This document shows, in pieces, positions 19,029 through 27,679 of a stretch of 64,000 bases of DNA. This DNA is from JAPPHA01 sp965242975. Lineage in GTDB: Bacteria > Pseudomonadota > Alphaproteobacteria > Rhodobacterales > Rhodobacteraceae. The translations under genes and the position numbers were made by a program. The stretch lies in NCBI GenBank assembly GCA_965242975.1, contig CBDETS010000007.1:5580001-5644000 (forward strand). Direction: 5' to 3'. Position 1 is the first letter of the stretch. Each line of letters starts with the position of its first letter. The notes beneath the pieces are model-generated. The model saw only the letters and a program-made list of their open reading frames with translations. It had not been told where the DNA came from and did not search any database.

Positions 19029-19185
19029 TGCCTCGCGAAGAAGTGTGCATATCGGCCCGAATTGGGCCTCAAGGGGCTGAAAACGGCTTTTCAGCCTTGA
19101 TCTTCGCGGCGAGTATACCGTGATTTATCACATAAAGTCAATCACTTAATCTGAAGTTCTGAGGCGGGTAAGAGATTAATTGCAT

Positions 19186-19202
19186 CGTATCAACATGATA
19201 CG
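19186..19202. repeat. Short perfect palindrome between two transposase genes
   Basis: CGTATCA-ACA-TGATACG, a 7-bp inverted repeat between the ISNCY-like and IS1634-type genes. It may be part of an IS end; no partner copy was found. Confidence 0.35.
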
Positions 19203-19257
19203 TGAATCGGGATTGTCTCTGTCTGCCTACAAACGGCGATTCCGGCCGGATCCTCTG

Positions 19258-20623
19258 TCACATGGCTTCGATATCTTTCAGCAGTTTCAGCGCCCTCTCC
19301 TGGCCGGCGTCGGGCCGGGTCGTCACCTCGATCGTGGCGTCACCGTTGCCGCCGCCCGTGCGTGGAACCGCGTGGGAAGATCGAACAATGGTTGACAGGC
19401 TGTCGAGAAGGGTACGAAAGCTGTGGGCGTCGCTTCCGTCCGGCAGGGTGTGGGTATGAACCTTGGTCAGTGCCGGCTCCGAACGCCGGGCCGGCAGGAC
19501 CGGATCCCCGGTCTCGTCGGGTTCGGTATCGGTGTAGCACAGGGGGGCCCATGCATTGCGCATGTGCCATTCGACGAGGTAGGCGAGCATGCAGATGAAG
19601 AAATGGGCGCGGACCCGGTGCTCGAGGCGGTGGAATATGGGCCGGACCTGGAGATCGCTCAGTTTGAGACAGCGGAATGCCCGCTCCACGCGGGTCAACC
19701 GCTTGTAGTTCCGGACGCATTCGGCGGCGGCCATGTCTTCGGAGCCGAGCGAGGTACGGATGATGTAGATTCCGTCGAGGGCGGCCTCGGCGTCGATGGA
19801 CTGCTGCTTGCGGCGGAAGCTGAAGCTGGTCCCGGTGATGTCGACGTGGAAGTGCTTCTTGACCTTCCGCTTGTTGATGACCTCGCCGACGGCGAGACCG
19901 ATGTCGGCCTCACCCTTGAGGGTTCCGCCCTCGACCCGCGTGACGATCTCCGCGAGCGCCTTTTCGGTAGCCTTGAGCAGCTCCTGCCGCACCCGGTCGC
20001 GGTGCCCGGCAAGGCGGGGATTGCGGCAGGCGACGAGGCGCTCCTTTGGGAAGTCGGGATGGTCCCGGATCTCGAACAGGGTCTGCTCGTGTTCGGGGTC
20101 CTGGAAACGGTCGAGATGGCCCTGTCGGGCGAGCTTGCGGATGGTCTGGCTCTTGAGGGCGGTGATCCACTCAGCGCCATCGCGTGCGCGCAGGGCCGCG
20201 ATGGTGGCCTTGATAATCATGCCGCGGTCCCCGACCATCACCACCCGGGAGAGGCTGAAGCGGCGCTGCAGGCGGTCGAGCTCGGGCAGGAGGGTCTCCT
20301 TGTCGGCGATGTTTCCCGGGTAGACCGTGACCGCGACCGGGCGCCCGTCGCGGTCGCAGAGGAGGCCGAAATTGATCTGCGGGACGCCGCGCTTGCGGTC
20401 GCGGCTGTAGCCGAAGCGTGCGAGCGGACAGTGGCTTCCCTCGTACCAGGTCGAGGACAGGTCCCAGAGGACGAGATCGTCCTGTGCGATCCAGCGTCGT
20501 GCCAGGCGTCTCTGGATGCCCTCCTGTCGCTCGTTGAGCCAGTCCATCGCCGCGTAGAGGTCATCGGCGGTGACGTCATCGGCGATGGCGAACTCCTGCG
20601 GCAGGGTGGTGTTCCGCCACCAT
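19258..20623 (-). pseudogene. IS1634-type transposase, C-terminal part (gene split by transposon)
   Basis: In frame from WRNTTLPQEFAIADDVTADD this is the C-terminal ~450 residues of an IS1634-family DDE transposase: LVLWDLSSTWYEG, VVMVGDRGMIIK and the late glutamate block LTRVERAFRCLKLSDLQVRP are all present. The N-terminal 125 residues lie at 29965-30341, 9.3 kb away. Joining 30341-29971, one copy of CACCAT and 20617-19258 gives 1737 bases, exactly 579 codons, so the interruption is a clean insertion. Upstream codons in the present frame (to 20766) come from the inserted transposon and are not transposase. Confidence 0.9.
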
Positions 20624-20865
20624 TGAGAGTGCGCACGATTTTTGATGGCGGGTTGATCCCGGTTTTTGGTGGTTTTCGGTTGTTGAGTTGATGCGCCTGG
20701 GTTGAGTTGGGTGGTTCCGGGAACCGGTTCCGTCGATTTGCGTATGCGGGAACCGGGAACCGCCATCGCGGGCTGTGGTCGCGGACGGTCTGTTTACCGT
20801 TCTGTGTGGACTGTGATTCGTTGCCGGCGCAGCGGATTCTGCCGGGTGCCTGGACGGGGAAGTGT

Positions 20866-21378
20866 TCAGTTTTGCCCATCGGACAGCATGTCGTCGGTGA
20901 ACAGTGCCGGTGTGGTGCGCCCGAGGCTGTAGCCGTCCCGGGAGCGGATCACGGTTCCGGCACCGCACAGCTGCCTGAGGGTGGTGCTGACGGTTTCGTT
21001 GCGCAATCTGGCGCGTTGGCGAAGCTGGCGCTGGGAGAGCGGTCGTGCCGCATCGTCGAGCAGTTTCACGATCCGGGTTCCGGGGTCGCCGTCGGGTTCG
21101 GCCTGCTGGCGGGCCGGGGTTTCCTTGAGGCGCAGGAAGGTGCCGTGCCCCTCGGTCGCGAGGTCGAGTTCGATGTCGTCCCGGGCGGGGGCGGCGCGGT
21201 GCTCGACACTCATGAAGATCTGCTGACGGCGACGGCGCAGGTAGGCCATGCTGTCGCACCATGCGAAGAGTTCGCCGGAGCCGCGCAGCGCCTGTCCTGC
21301 CCGTGCTGCGCCGCTCTTGCGGGCGTGGTGGACGACGAGGACGGCGGTTTCGAACCGGCGCTGGAGGCTGCGGAGGAA
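20866..21378 (-). pseudogene. RecA-fold ATPase of the transposon, C-terminal part
   Basis: Reads FLRSLQRRFETAVLVVHHAR then KSGAARAGQALRGSGELFAW, the second half of a RecA/KaiC-like (RepA-type, AAA_25) ATPase core, followed by a winged-helix-like tail (LSQRQLRQRARLRNETVSTT). It is the continuation of the frame at 26373-26849. Codons join exactly across the RIT insertion (477 + 513 bases = 330 codons). The split leaves the ATPase non-functional unless the RIT element excises precisely. Confidence 0.8.
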
Positions 21379-21413
21379 AGCGAGGTGATGGGAACATTCC
21401 CATCACCTCGCTT
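21378..21413. repeat. 36-bp perfect palindrome at the left RIT junction
   Basis: AAGCGAGGTGATGGGAA, CA, TTCCCATCACCTCGCTT: 17-bp arms with a two-base centre. One arm contains the 7-bp target duplication AGCGAGG and the other enters the RIT terminal repeat. Nothing equivalent lies at the right end. Confidence 0.8.
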
Positions 21414-21460
21414 ATGGGAACCAAATGTTTATGTGAATCTTGAATCCCAAGTGCCTGTCA
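21406..21460 (+). repeat. RIT left terminal inverted repeat (55 bp)
   Basis: Begins CCTCGCTTATGGGAACC and ends CAAGTGCCTGTCA. It is identical to the reverse complement of 26325-26379 along all 55 bases, as read by eye. Confidence 0.85.
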
Positions 21461-21503
21461 CGACGCACGTTTTCCACCGATTCGGTTCCCATAAAAATCC
21501 GGC

Positions 21504-22496
21504 TCAGACGTTCGACAGCATCGCCATCAGCGCGTCCTTCACGCCCGTGAACCGTCCCTTGCCAAGGCCCGGGGAATGCCACTCCGAGAGCATGTCCAGC
21601 TTTTCGGCAGGATCCGTACGAAGGTAAATCTCCGTGGTCTGGAGGCTCTGGTGCCCCAGCCACAGCGAGACCTTGCGGATGTCGCCGGTCGCCTCGAGAA
21701 TCATCAAGGCGCTGGCATGTCGAATGGAATGGGGCGTTACCTTCCGGCGTGCGATCGACGGTTGCGTCTGCGCCGCCGTCGTGACGTGCAGCTCGAGCCG
21801 CTTGGCGAAGCCGCGCCGGGTCATCCCCCGTCCCATCGCATTCAGGAACAGGTGGCGGTCGGGAACTTCGGGACGGACAGACAGCCATGCACCGAGCGCA
21901 CATCCCGTTTCCTTCCACAGCGGCAGGACGCGGGCCCTTCGTCCCTTGCCCATGACCCGGATCTCGTCGAGCTGCGGCATCCGGACATCGTCGAGGCCGA
22001 GGCCGACCAGTTCGGAGACCCGGAGCCCGGCGTTGTAGGCAAGACACAGCATCGCCCGGTCCCGGGTTCCGGTCCGTGTGGCGGTGTCCGGCGCCTTGAG
22101 CAGCGCATCCACTTCGTCCCGGTCGAGATAGTCGAGCGCGGGAACGTCGCCCTTCTTCTGCGGGATCGCATGCACCCGTGCCGCCAGTTCGAGATGGTCC
22201 GGGTACCGGTACTCGAGGAAACGGCCAAAACTCTTGATTGCGGCCAAACGGGTGTTGCGGGTGTGAACCCCGTTTCCACGCTCGTTTTCGAGATGGTCGA
22301 GGAAGGCGAGAATGGTGTCGACCTCGAGATGGCCGACCTCGAGCGCGCAGGGACGGACGCCGTGCCTGTCCGCGGCGAAGACCGCGAGCAGCCTGAAGCT
22401 CGTGGTGTAGCTCTCGATGGTGTGCCGGCTGGCTCCCCGGTCACGGGGGAGATACTCCTGCAGGAAGGTGGATAGCGGGGGTGCGAGTTTGGTCAT
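21504..22496 (-). CDS. ritC: RIT tyrosine recombinase C
   Basis: A 330-aa tyrosine-type site-specific recombinase, last of the trio. It has a SAM-like N-terminal core-binding domain (FLQEYLPRDRGASRHTIESY) and a catalytic domain with the first Arg in AYNAGLRVSELVGL, then HSIRHASALMILEA (HxxR), LGHQSLQTTEIY and the nucleophilic Tyr at its end. Its ATG overlaps the stop of ritB by four bases. Intact. Confidence 0.9.
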   Translation of the reverse strand: MTKLAPPLSTFLQEYLPRDRGASRHTIESYTTSFRLLAVFAADRHGVRPCALEVGHLEVDTILAFLDHLENERGNGVHTRNTRLAAIKSFGRFLEYRYPDHLELAARVHAIPQKKGDVPALDYLDRDEVDALLKAPDTATRTGTRDRAMLCLAYNAGLRVSELVGLGLDDVRMPQLDEIRVMGKGRRARVLPLWKETGCALGAWLSVRPEVPDRHLFLNAMGRGMTRRGFAKRLELHVTTAAQTQPSIARRKVTPHSIRHASALMILEATGDIRKVSLWLGHQSLQTTEIYLRTDPAEKLDMLSEWHSPGLGKGRFTGVKDALMAMLSNV

Positions 22497-23419
22497 GTCT
22501 TTTCCTTTCCTGTCATGTGCAGTTTCTCGGTCGCCTCCGACACCTGGCGCATGAGGACGGGTGTCGCCTCCAGGTACCAGTACGTGTCCACAGGTCGCGC
22601 GTGTCCCAGGGTGGTCGAGAGCGCGAGCATGTGTCGGCCGACATCCTTCCGGCTGGAAGAGATGCAGCCTTCCAGTGCGCGAACGGCGAATCCGTGCCTC
22701 AGGTCGTGAAGCCTGGGGCCGGGTTCCCCGGCTTTGCCGCGAACCCCTGCCTTGCGAGCGAGCAGGATGAAGGTCTCGGTCAGATAATCCGGGCGCACCG
22801 GCCGGCCGGATGCGAGCACGAACAGGTGTTCGCAGGGTCCGCCCTGCCGTTTCCGCGCCACGAGGTAGTCGTCGAGGGCGCGGCGGGTGCTCTCGTGCAG
22901 GGGGACAAGGCGGTCACGGCGGTTCTTGGTATTCCTGACCAGGAGCCCGTCCGGTCCGAGGTCGCCCAGCAGCAGGCCGGTTGCTTCCGAGCGTCTCAGC
23001 CCGGTGCATGCGATGAGACCGATGATGGTGTGGAAGGTCCGCGGGGTGAGCGACCCTGCCGGCGGCAGGGACAGCGCTTCCGTCATGATCAACCGGATCT
23101 CCTCCGGTGACGGAATGCACGGCGGTGGGCGGTACCGTCTCCGCTTGCCGAGAGCGTCCCGGTGGGGCACCTCGTGACGGTCATCCCCGACATGGAGGAA
23201 GACGGCCAACCCGCGGACGATGCGCAGTCGTCTTTGTGCCTCGCCGACCGATATCGCCGTACGGGCCCAGTCCAGGACACTGTTTATACGCACGAATTCG
23301 TCGCCCCCGGCGTCGGCATGTTCTGCGTAACGCATCAGGACCCGCTCTTCTTCCCTGAACGACAGGCCCAGTGCTTTCCTGCTTGCGACGTAATCCTTCA
23401 CGTGATCCGTCATGGTCAT
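22493..23419 (-). CDS. ritB: RIT tyrosine recombinase B
   Basis: A 308-aa tyrosine recombinase, the middle gene of the trio. Motifs: CTGLRRSEATGLLLGDL (catalytic Arg), LHDLRHGFAVRALEG (HxxR), and LGHARPVDTYWYLE with the Tyr nucleophile. It overlaps both neighbours by ATGA. Intact, but dependent on the disrupted ritA if all three recombinases are needed. Confidence 0.9.
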   Translation of the reverse strand: MTMTDHVKDYVASRKALGLSFREEERVLMRYAEHADAGGDEFVRINSVLDWARTAISVGEAQRRLRIVRGLAVFLHVGDDRHEVPHRDALGKRRRYRPPPCIPSPEEIRLIMTEALSLPPAGSLTPRTFHTIIGLIACTGLRRSEATGLLLGDLGPDGLLVRNTKNRRDRLVPLHESTRRALDDYLVARKRQGGPCEHLFVLASGRPVRPDYLTETFILLARKAGVRGKAGEPGPRLHDLRHGFAVRALEGCISSSRKDVGRHMLALSTTLGHARPVDTYWYLEATPVLMRQVSEATEKLHMTGKEKT

Positions 23420-23914
23420 CGGTCGTCTCCCTCGAAGGGCCAGGGCTGCACCAGTTCACGGAGCATCCGGACATCGACGCGGGCATAGATCGCAGTGACG
23501 TCGGGAGAGCTGTGCCTGAGCAGGGTGCCGATGGCTTCCAGGGGGGCGCCGTCGCGCAGGAGATTGGTCGCCGCCGAGCGCCTGAACAGGTGTGACGCTG
23601 TCGGGCCGACGCCCCGGATACCGGCCCGCTCGACCGCACGGCATACGATGGAAGTGCTGATGCTGTTATTCGCCAAGGGCCGGTGCGGCGCCATGCAGCG
23701 GAGAAACACCTTCTTCTCGTCGCTGCGTGGCCGGGCCTCCAGGATGTAATCCCGCAGCGCGTCGCCCACATCCTGCGGCAGCGGCAGTTCCGTCTCCCGC
23801 CGCGACTTGCCTTTGACCCGGATGACGGCCCTGTCCCAGTCGATATCGTCGAGATTCAACCCGGCGACGTCGCCGGCCCGCAACGCAAGCCGGGCGAGCA
23901 GCAGCAGGGCTGCC

Positions 23915-25170
23915 CAGGGCTATCGCGTTTGGATTTATCCGGGTTCGACGTCCTTTGCGAGGCTTGATGCGAAGCTGACGAGTTTCAGAAGGAAATCGTT
24001 GTCCCAGCCGGCCCTCTTCAGCTTGCCGCGCATCGATTGCTTCCTGGCTGTTGGCGTGATCCGCGCCAGGTTCAGCGCCAGCTTCCGCATCAGCGCCAGG
24101 TTCTCGGGACCGTTATCCTTCCGGTTGCGCAGGCTGTCCTCTCCCATGGTCACGTCCAGGACCCAGTGGAGGGAGTTTTCCACGGCCCAATGCGCCCGCA
24201 CCGTCTTGAGGAACCGCTCCGGATCGAGCCTTTCGCTGAGAAGGAAGAAGCGGGTCTCGGTGCTCCGTTCCCCCTTGATCTCCCGTGTGGAGGTGACCTT
24301 CCCGACGGCCTGCAGGCCGGGCCAGTGATGCAGGTCCACCAACGTGTCGACGTCATGGCAGACGGTGGCCTCGCGGATCTCGATGCGCCCGTGACCCGTG
24401 TCCACGTCATTGAAACGAATCATCTTTTCTGCGTTCTCCGGGTCCGCCAAGTGGAGCCGGACATCGTCGTGAAGCGTCTCCTGGTTGCCCTTGAGCGCCA
24501 GGACGTAGGCGCCGCCCTTGGCCGTGATCGTCTCCGCGGTCGCCCGCTGCGTGTGCATGGCGTCGACGGTTACCGTGCTGCCTTCGATGTCGAGAAGCTC
24601 CAGAAGCGCCGGCATCGCCGTGATCTCGTTGGACTTGCCGTCAACCTTGACCTGTCCGAGCGTCAGGCGCGCACCGGTGGCGAAGGCGTTGACCACGTGC
24701 AGCGGCGTGCGCTTTGCTGCGTCCTCGAAGGAGCGCCGCAGCGTCTTGCCGTCGATCGCGATCACGTCCGGACCGTGTTGCTCGGCCCAGTCCGCAGCAA
24801 GGCGCAGGAGCGCCCTGCCCAGGCAGTCGGGGTCGAGAATCCTGAACAGCGCCGAGAAGGCGTCGTGGCTCGGGATGCCGTGTTCGAGCGTCATGAAGCG
24901 GCGCAGGAATTGTTCTTTCGAGCGCCCGAAAAGTTCCATGTCGGTGCATGTTTGGCCACCGCAAATCACGCACAGAAGCGCGATCATCAGCATTTCATGG
25001 AGATCGTGACGGGTCGCGTTGCTGGTCCGGGGGTCTTCCACCCCGTCGAATATTCGTGCGAAGTCCTGCATTGTCCTGCCTCATCCCTGCCTCAGGTTGT
25101 TGTTTTTCAACAGGGAATCATGCAATCACTCAGAAACCAAGAGAAAATATTTTCAAACGCGATTGCCCTG
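23915..25170. mobile_element. ISAs1-family insertion sequence within ritA
   Basis: 1256 bp with terminal inverted repeats CAGGGCTATCGCGTTTGG (left) and CAGGGCAATCGCGTTTGA (right, reverse complement), flanked by the 9-bp direct repeat AGGGCTGCC (23906-23914 and 25171-25179). Both ends and the duplication are clean, so this is a recent insertion. Confidence 0.92.
23935..25071 (-). CDS. ISAs1-family transposase
   Basis: A 378-aa transposase filling almost the whole IS. It starts MQDFARIFDGVEDPRTSNAT, typical of ISAs1 (H-repeat-like) proteins. Motifs include VIAIDGKTLRRSF (first Asp), TVTVDAMHTQRATAETI (second Asp), YVLALKGNQETLHDDV and the C-terminal AVENSLHWVLDVTMGEDSLR (catalytic Glu). The frame is intact and likely active. 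Confidence 0.93.
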   Translation of the reverse strand: MQDFARIFDGVEDPRTSNATRHDLHEMLMIALLCVICGGQTCTDMELFGRSKEQFLRRFMTLEHGIPSHDAFSALFRILDPDCLGRALLRLAADWAEQHGPDVIAIDGKTLRRSFEDAAKRTPLHVVNAFATGARLTLGQVKVDGKSNEITAMPALLELLDIEGSTVTVDAMHTQRATAETITAKGGAYVLALKGNQETLHDDVRLHLADPENAEKMIRFNDVDTGHGRIEIREATVCHDVDTLVDLHHWPGLQAVGKVTSTREIKGERSTETRFFLLSERLDPERFLKTVRAHWAVENSLHWVLDVTMGEDSLRNRKDNGPENLALMRKLALNLARITPTARKQSMRGKLKRAGWDNDFLLKLVSFASSLAKDVEPG

Positions 25171-26324
25171 AGGGCTGCCCGGTCGCGCACCCCCATCGGC
25201 GTCGTCACGTCGCAGGTCGCGATCATGCGTTCGATATCGTCCTGCCCGACATGCCGGGGCAGGCTTTCGCCCCGGAGTCTCGGGACCGTCGGAACCGCGT
25301 GGACGAGTTCCGGCCGGCAGAGGCCGTTCGACCCGAGAAAGCGCAGGTACATCCGAAGCGCGCTCGCCTGGTCGCCGACCTGCCCGCGAGACGCGGTTTC
25401 GAGACGGTCCAGGATCGTGTTCCGGACACGGGCGGCGTCATACGCCCCCGGGTCGTCGCCGAGAGCCGGAAGCAGCGCGCGCATGTGCCTTTCGTATTGT
25501 TCGATGGTCGTGTCCCTGAGGCCGCGATGCTGCCGAAGCCAGTGGAGGAACGCATCGAGATGTTCACCGTGTTCCGCATGGCGTTGCGGGACCACCGGCG
25601 CCGGGATAACGTTCCTGTCCACCAGGAACGCGGCAAAGAGCCGGAGCGTTGATCCGGAGGTTCTGGAACCGGCAAACCCTGTGGGCCTGTCGAGGAACCC
25701 CGGATGAACACAGGTGCAGTCGTGGGCAAGAAAGCGACGCTGAACGCGTTCGTCGGCTTCCGCCAGGGGAATGTCCGACAGGTAGAGCCAGACGATGAAG
25801 TGGCGGCACAGGGTCCCGCTCGATCTGATCGTCGAGCTTGCGTATCCCTGCTCTTCCAGGGAGTCCCGGAACCGTGTCGCAAGATGTCCGCCGGCCTCGA
25901 TCTCCGGGGGCACCTCTGCCCGCCCGGTCTCGAGCAGGTACCGGAGGAACCTGAGCGCAAATCGCCTGCAGTGCTGCCCGGGCTTCCTGCCGTTCCGATG
26001 CCGTCCCGGACAGTGGCATTCATGGCGCATGAAACGATCAAGAAGGTGGACGTCGAGCTTGTCGAGACCCGCCCCGTTGAGCGCCAGCCAGACCGCGACG
26101 TGCCTGGCCGTACTGATCAATAAGCTGGTCTTCCTGTCTGAAAGACCAAGGCCTTCCAGGTGCTCCGCATAGCACCGGACAACACGGGTATCCCGTTCCG
26201 GAACCACATCGAGCAGTGGAAGACCGAATTGTTTCGAAGGCACGATCTCTCTCCTGTCAGTGTCGAAATCGACAGGAGTAGAGCAGATTTTTATGTGAAC
26301 CCAATCAGCGGATAAGGCGTGTCA

Positions 26325-26379
26325 TGACAGGCACTTGGGATTCAAGATTCACATAAACATTTGGTTCCCATAAGCGAGG
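26325..26379 (-). repeat. RIT right terminal inverted repeat (55 bp)
   Basis: Inverted copy of 21406-21460. Its outer seven bases are also the target-duplicated heptamer and part of the interrupted ATPase codons. Confidence 0.85.
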
Positions 26380-26849
26380 ATGGGCGCGATCTCGCCGACC
26401 GCATTCTCGTCGACGCCATGCAGCCGGACCAGTGGGTCGAGGATCAGGATGCGGGGCCGGGCCTGGTCGACGGTGGCGGCGAGCTTCGCCTGGTCCGCCT
26501 TGCGGTCGAGGCGCAGGACCGGGGTATCGATGACGGCGATGTCGAGATCATCGAAGTGGACATCGGCGGCGGCGGCGATCCCCTGGAGGCGCTGGCGGAC
26601 GACATGGCCGGCGTCCTCGGCGGCATAGAGCAGCACCGGGCCGGGGCATTCGACCGGGAAGCGCCGCAGGCAGGGAGCGGCACTGGCGACGGCGACGGCG
26701 ATGTCGAGGGCGAGGAAGGTCTTGCCGCATTTGGGTTCTCCCCCGAGGATGCCGACGGCCTGTTCGCCCCACAGGGTGTCGACCAGCCAGTCCTGCTGGC
26801 GCGGGCGGTCCTCGAGTTCGCGCGGCCTGCGTGTGGGGAATGCGGTCAT
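26373..26849 (-). pseudogene. RecA-fold ATPase of the transposon, N-terminal part
   Basis: Starts at ATG 26849, overlapping the stop of the ExeA-like gene (ATGA), and reads MTAFPTRRPRELEDRPRQQD with Walker A GGEPKCGKTFLALDIA and Walker B RILILDPLVRLHG. After EIAPILA the frame runs into the RIT end and stops at 26349. The rest is at 20866-21378; the joined protein would be 329 aa. The family resembles replication-helicase-like RepA/KaiC ATPases; its role in transposition is unknown. Confidence 0.82.
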
Positions 26850-27679
26850 CGGCGTGTCCTCCTGCCCGGCAGGGCGGTTCCGAAGACCTCGAAGAAGAGG
26901 CTTTCGTCGAGTTGCGTGCGCTCGCTTTCGGCGGCGGCGGCGAGCAGGCTGTCGGCCATGATGGCGAGGCTCCTCGGGTTGCCGCCGGCATGGGTGGTGA
27001 GGGCCGTCTTCAGTTCGGCGGTCATCAGCGCCGGATTGCCGGCTGCCCTGAGCAGGTGGTCGAGCAGTTTCGCCAGCCCGTCGGGGTCGGCGGCGTCCAG
27101 TGTCAGGCGATGGCGGATGCGCGAGGCCAGCGGCGCGAGTTCCTGGGTCCTGAACTTGTCGAGCAGTCGGCTGTCGCCGGCGAGGACGACGGAGAGAATG
27201 GTGCGGGAGTCGAACTCGGTGGAGGCGAGGAGGCGGATCTCCGTCAGCACGGAAGTCTGCAGTTCCTGGGCCTCGTCGATGAGCAGCAGCGGCCGCATGC
27301 GGGTGTCGTGGAGATGGGAGCGCCACCGGTCGCGCAGCAGCTTGAAGCCGTTCCAGCGATTGTTGTGGACCAGTGCGATGCCGAACAGTTCGCCCATTTC
27401 GCGGTAGAAGTCGGCGAGCCGCGAGGACGGGTGGGAGAGCGCCGCGATGCGCAGTCCCTCGATCGTGTCGAGACGCAGGGCGAGCTGGCGCAGGACGGCG
27501 CTCTTGCCGGTCCCGGGATCGCCGACGACGAGGGCGAAGCCGCCCTGGCCCAGGAGATGGTTCTCGACCCTGAGGCAGAAGCTCTCGACGGCGGGAGTGG
27601 TGAACAGCTCCCCGGCCGGCAGGTCGGGGGCAAACGGGTTCCATTTGAGGCCATACAGGCTCAGTGTCTCACGGTTCAT
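26846..27679 (-). CDS. ExeA/TniB-like AAA+ ATPase of the transposon
   Basis: A 277-aa AAA+ protein. ATG 27679 overlaps the end of the transposase gene. MNRETLSLYGLKWNPFAPDL is the typical ExeA-type N-terminus. Walker A is VVGDPGTGKSAVLRQ, Walker B LLLIDEAQEL, with sensor-like VVLAGDSRLLDKF and a C-terminal lid ending in HAGGNPRSLAIMADSLL. By analogy with TniB, TnsC and IstB it would select or mark target DNA and activate the DDE transposase. The frame is intact. Confidence 0.87.
   Translation of the reverse strand: MNRETLSLYGLKWNPFAPDLPAGELFTTPAVESFCLRVENHLLGQGGFALVVGDPGTGKSAVLRQLALRLDTIEGLRIAALSHPSSRLADFYREMGELFGIALVHNNRWNGFKLLRDRWRSHLHDTRMRPLLLIDEAQELQTSVLTEIRLLASTEFDSRTILSVVLAGDSRLLDKFRTQELAPLASRIRHRLTLDAADPDGLAKLLDHLLRAAGNPALMTAELKTALTTHAGGNPRSLAIMADSLLAAAAESERTQLDESLFFEVFGTALPGRRTRR

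Larger units (their letters stand above)
23416..26243 (-). pseudogene. ritA: RIT tyrosine recombinase A, interrupted by an ISAs1-family IS
   Basis: The N-terminal part (25171-26243) begins MPSKQFGLPLLDVVPERD and runs to GVRDRAAL. The C-terminal part (23905-23416) continues LLLLARLALRAGDVAGLNLD and carries SHLFRRSAATNLLRDG and LLRHSSPDVTAIYARV with the catalytic Tyr. Excising the IS and one 9-bp duplication gives 1563 bases, a 520-aa product in frame. As it stands the gene yields a truncated protein lacking all catalytic residues, so the RIT element is probably immobile in cis. Confidence 0.88.
21386..26372. mobile_element. Recombinase-in-trio (RIT) element
   Basis: Three consecutive tyrosine-recombinase genes with ATGA-type overlaps, bounded by 55-bp inverted repeats at 21406-21460 and 26325-26379, are the hallmarks of RIT elements. 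The 7-bp target sequence AGCGAGG is present on both sides (21379-21385 and 26373-26379). Deleting the insert and one heptamer restores the host ATPase frame. Without its own ISAs1 insertion the element would be about 3.7 kb. Confidence 0.88.

Noticed and set aside
17754..19100. Long plus-strand ORF of 448 codons
   Set aside because: Antisense shadow of the ISNCY-like transposase gene in GC-rich DNA.
19423..20691. Long plus-strand ORF of 422 codons
   Set aside because: Antisense to the IS1634-type transposase; composition shows no protein family.
24037..25707. Plus-strand ORF of 556 codons
   Set aside because: Antisense shadow spanning the ISAs1 transposase and ritA.
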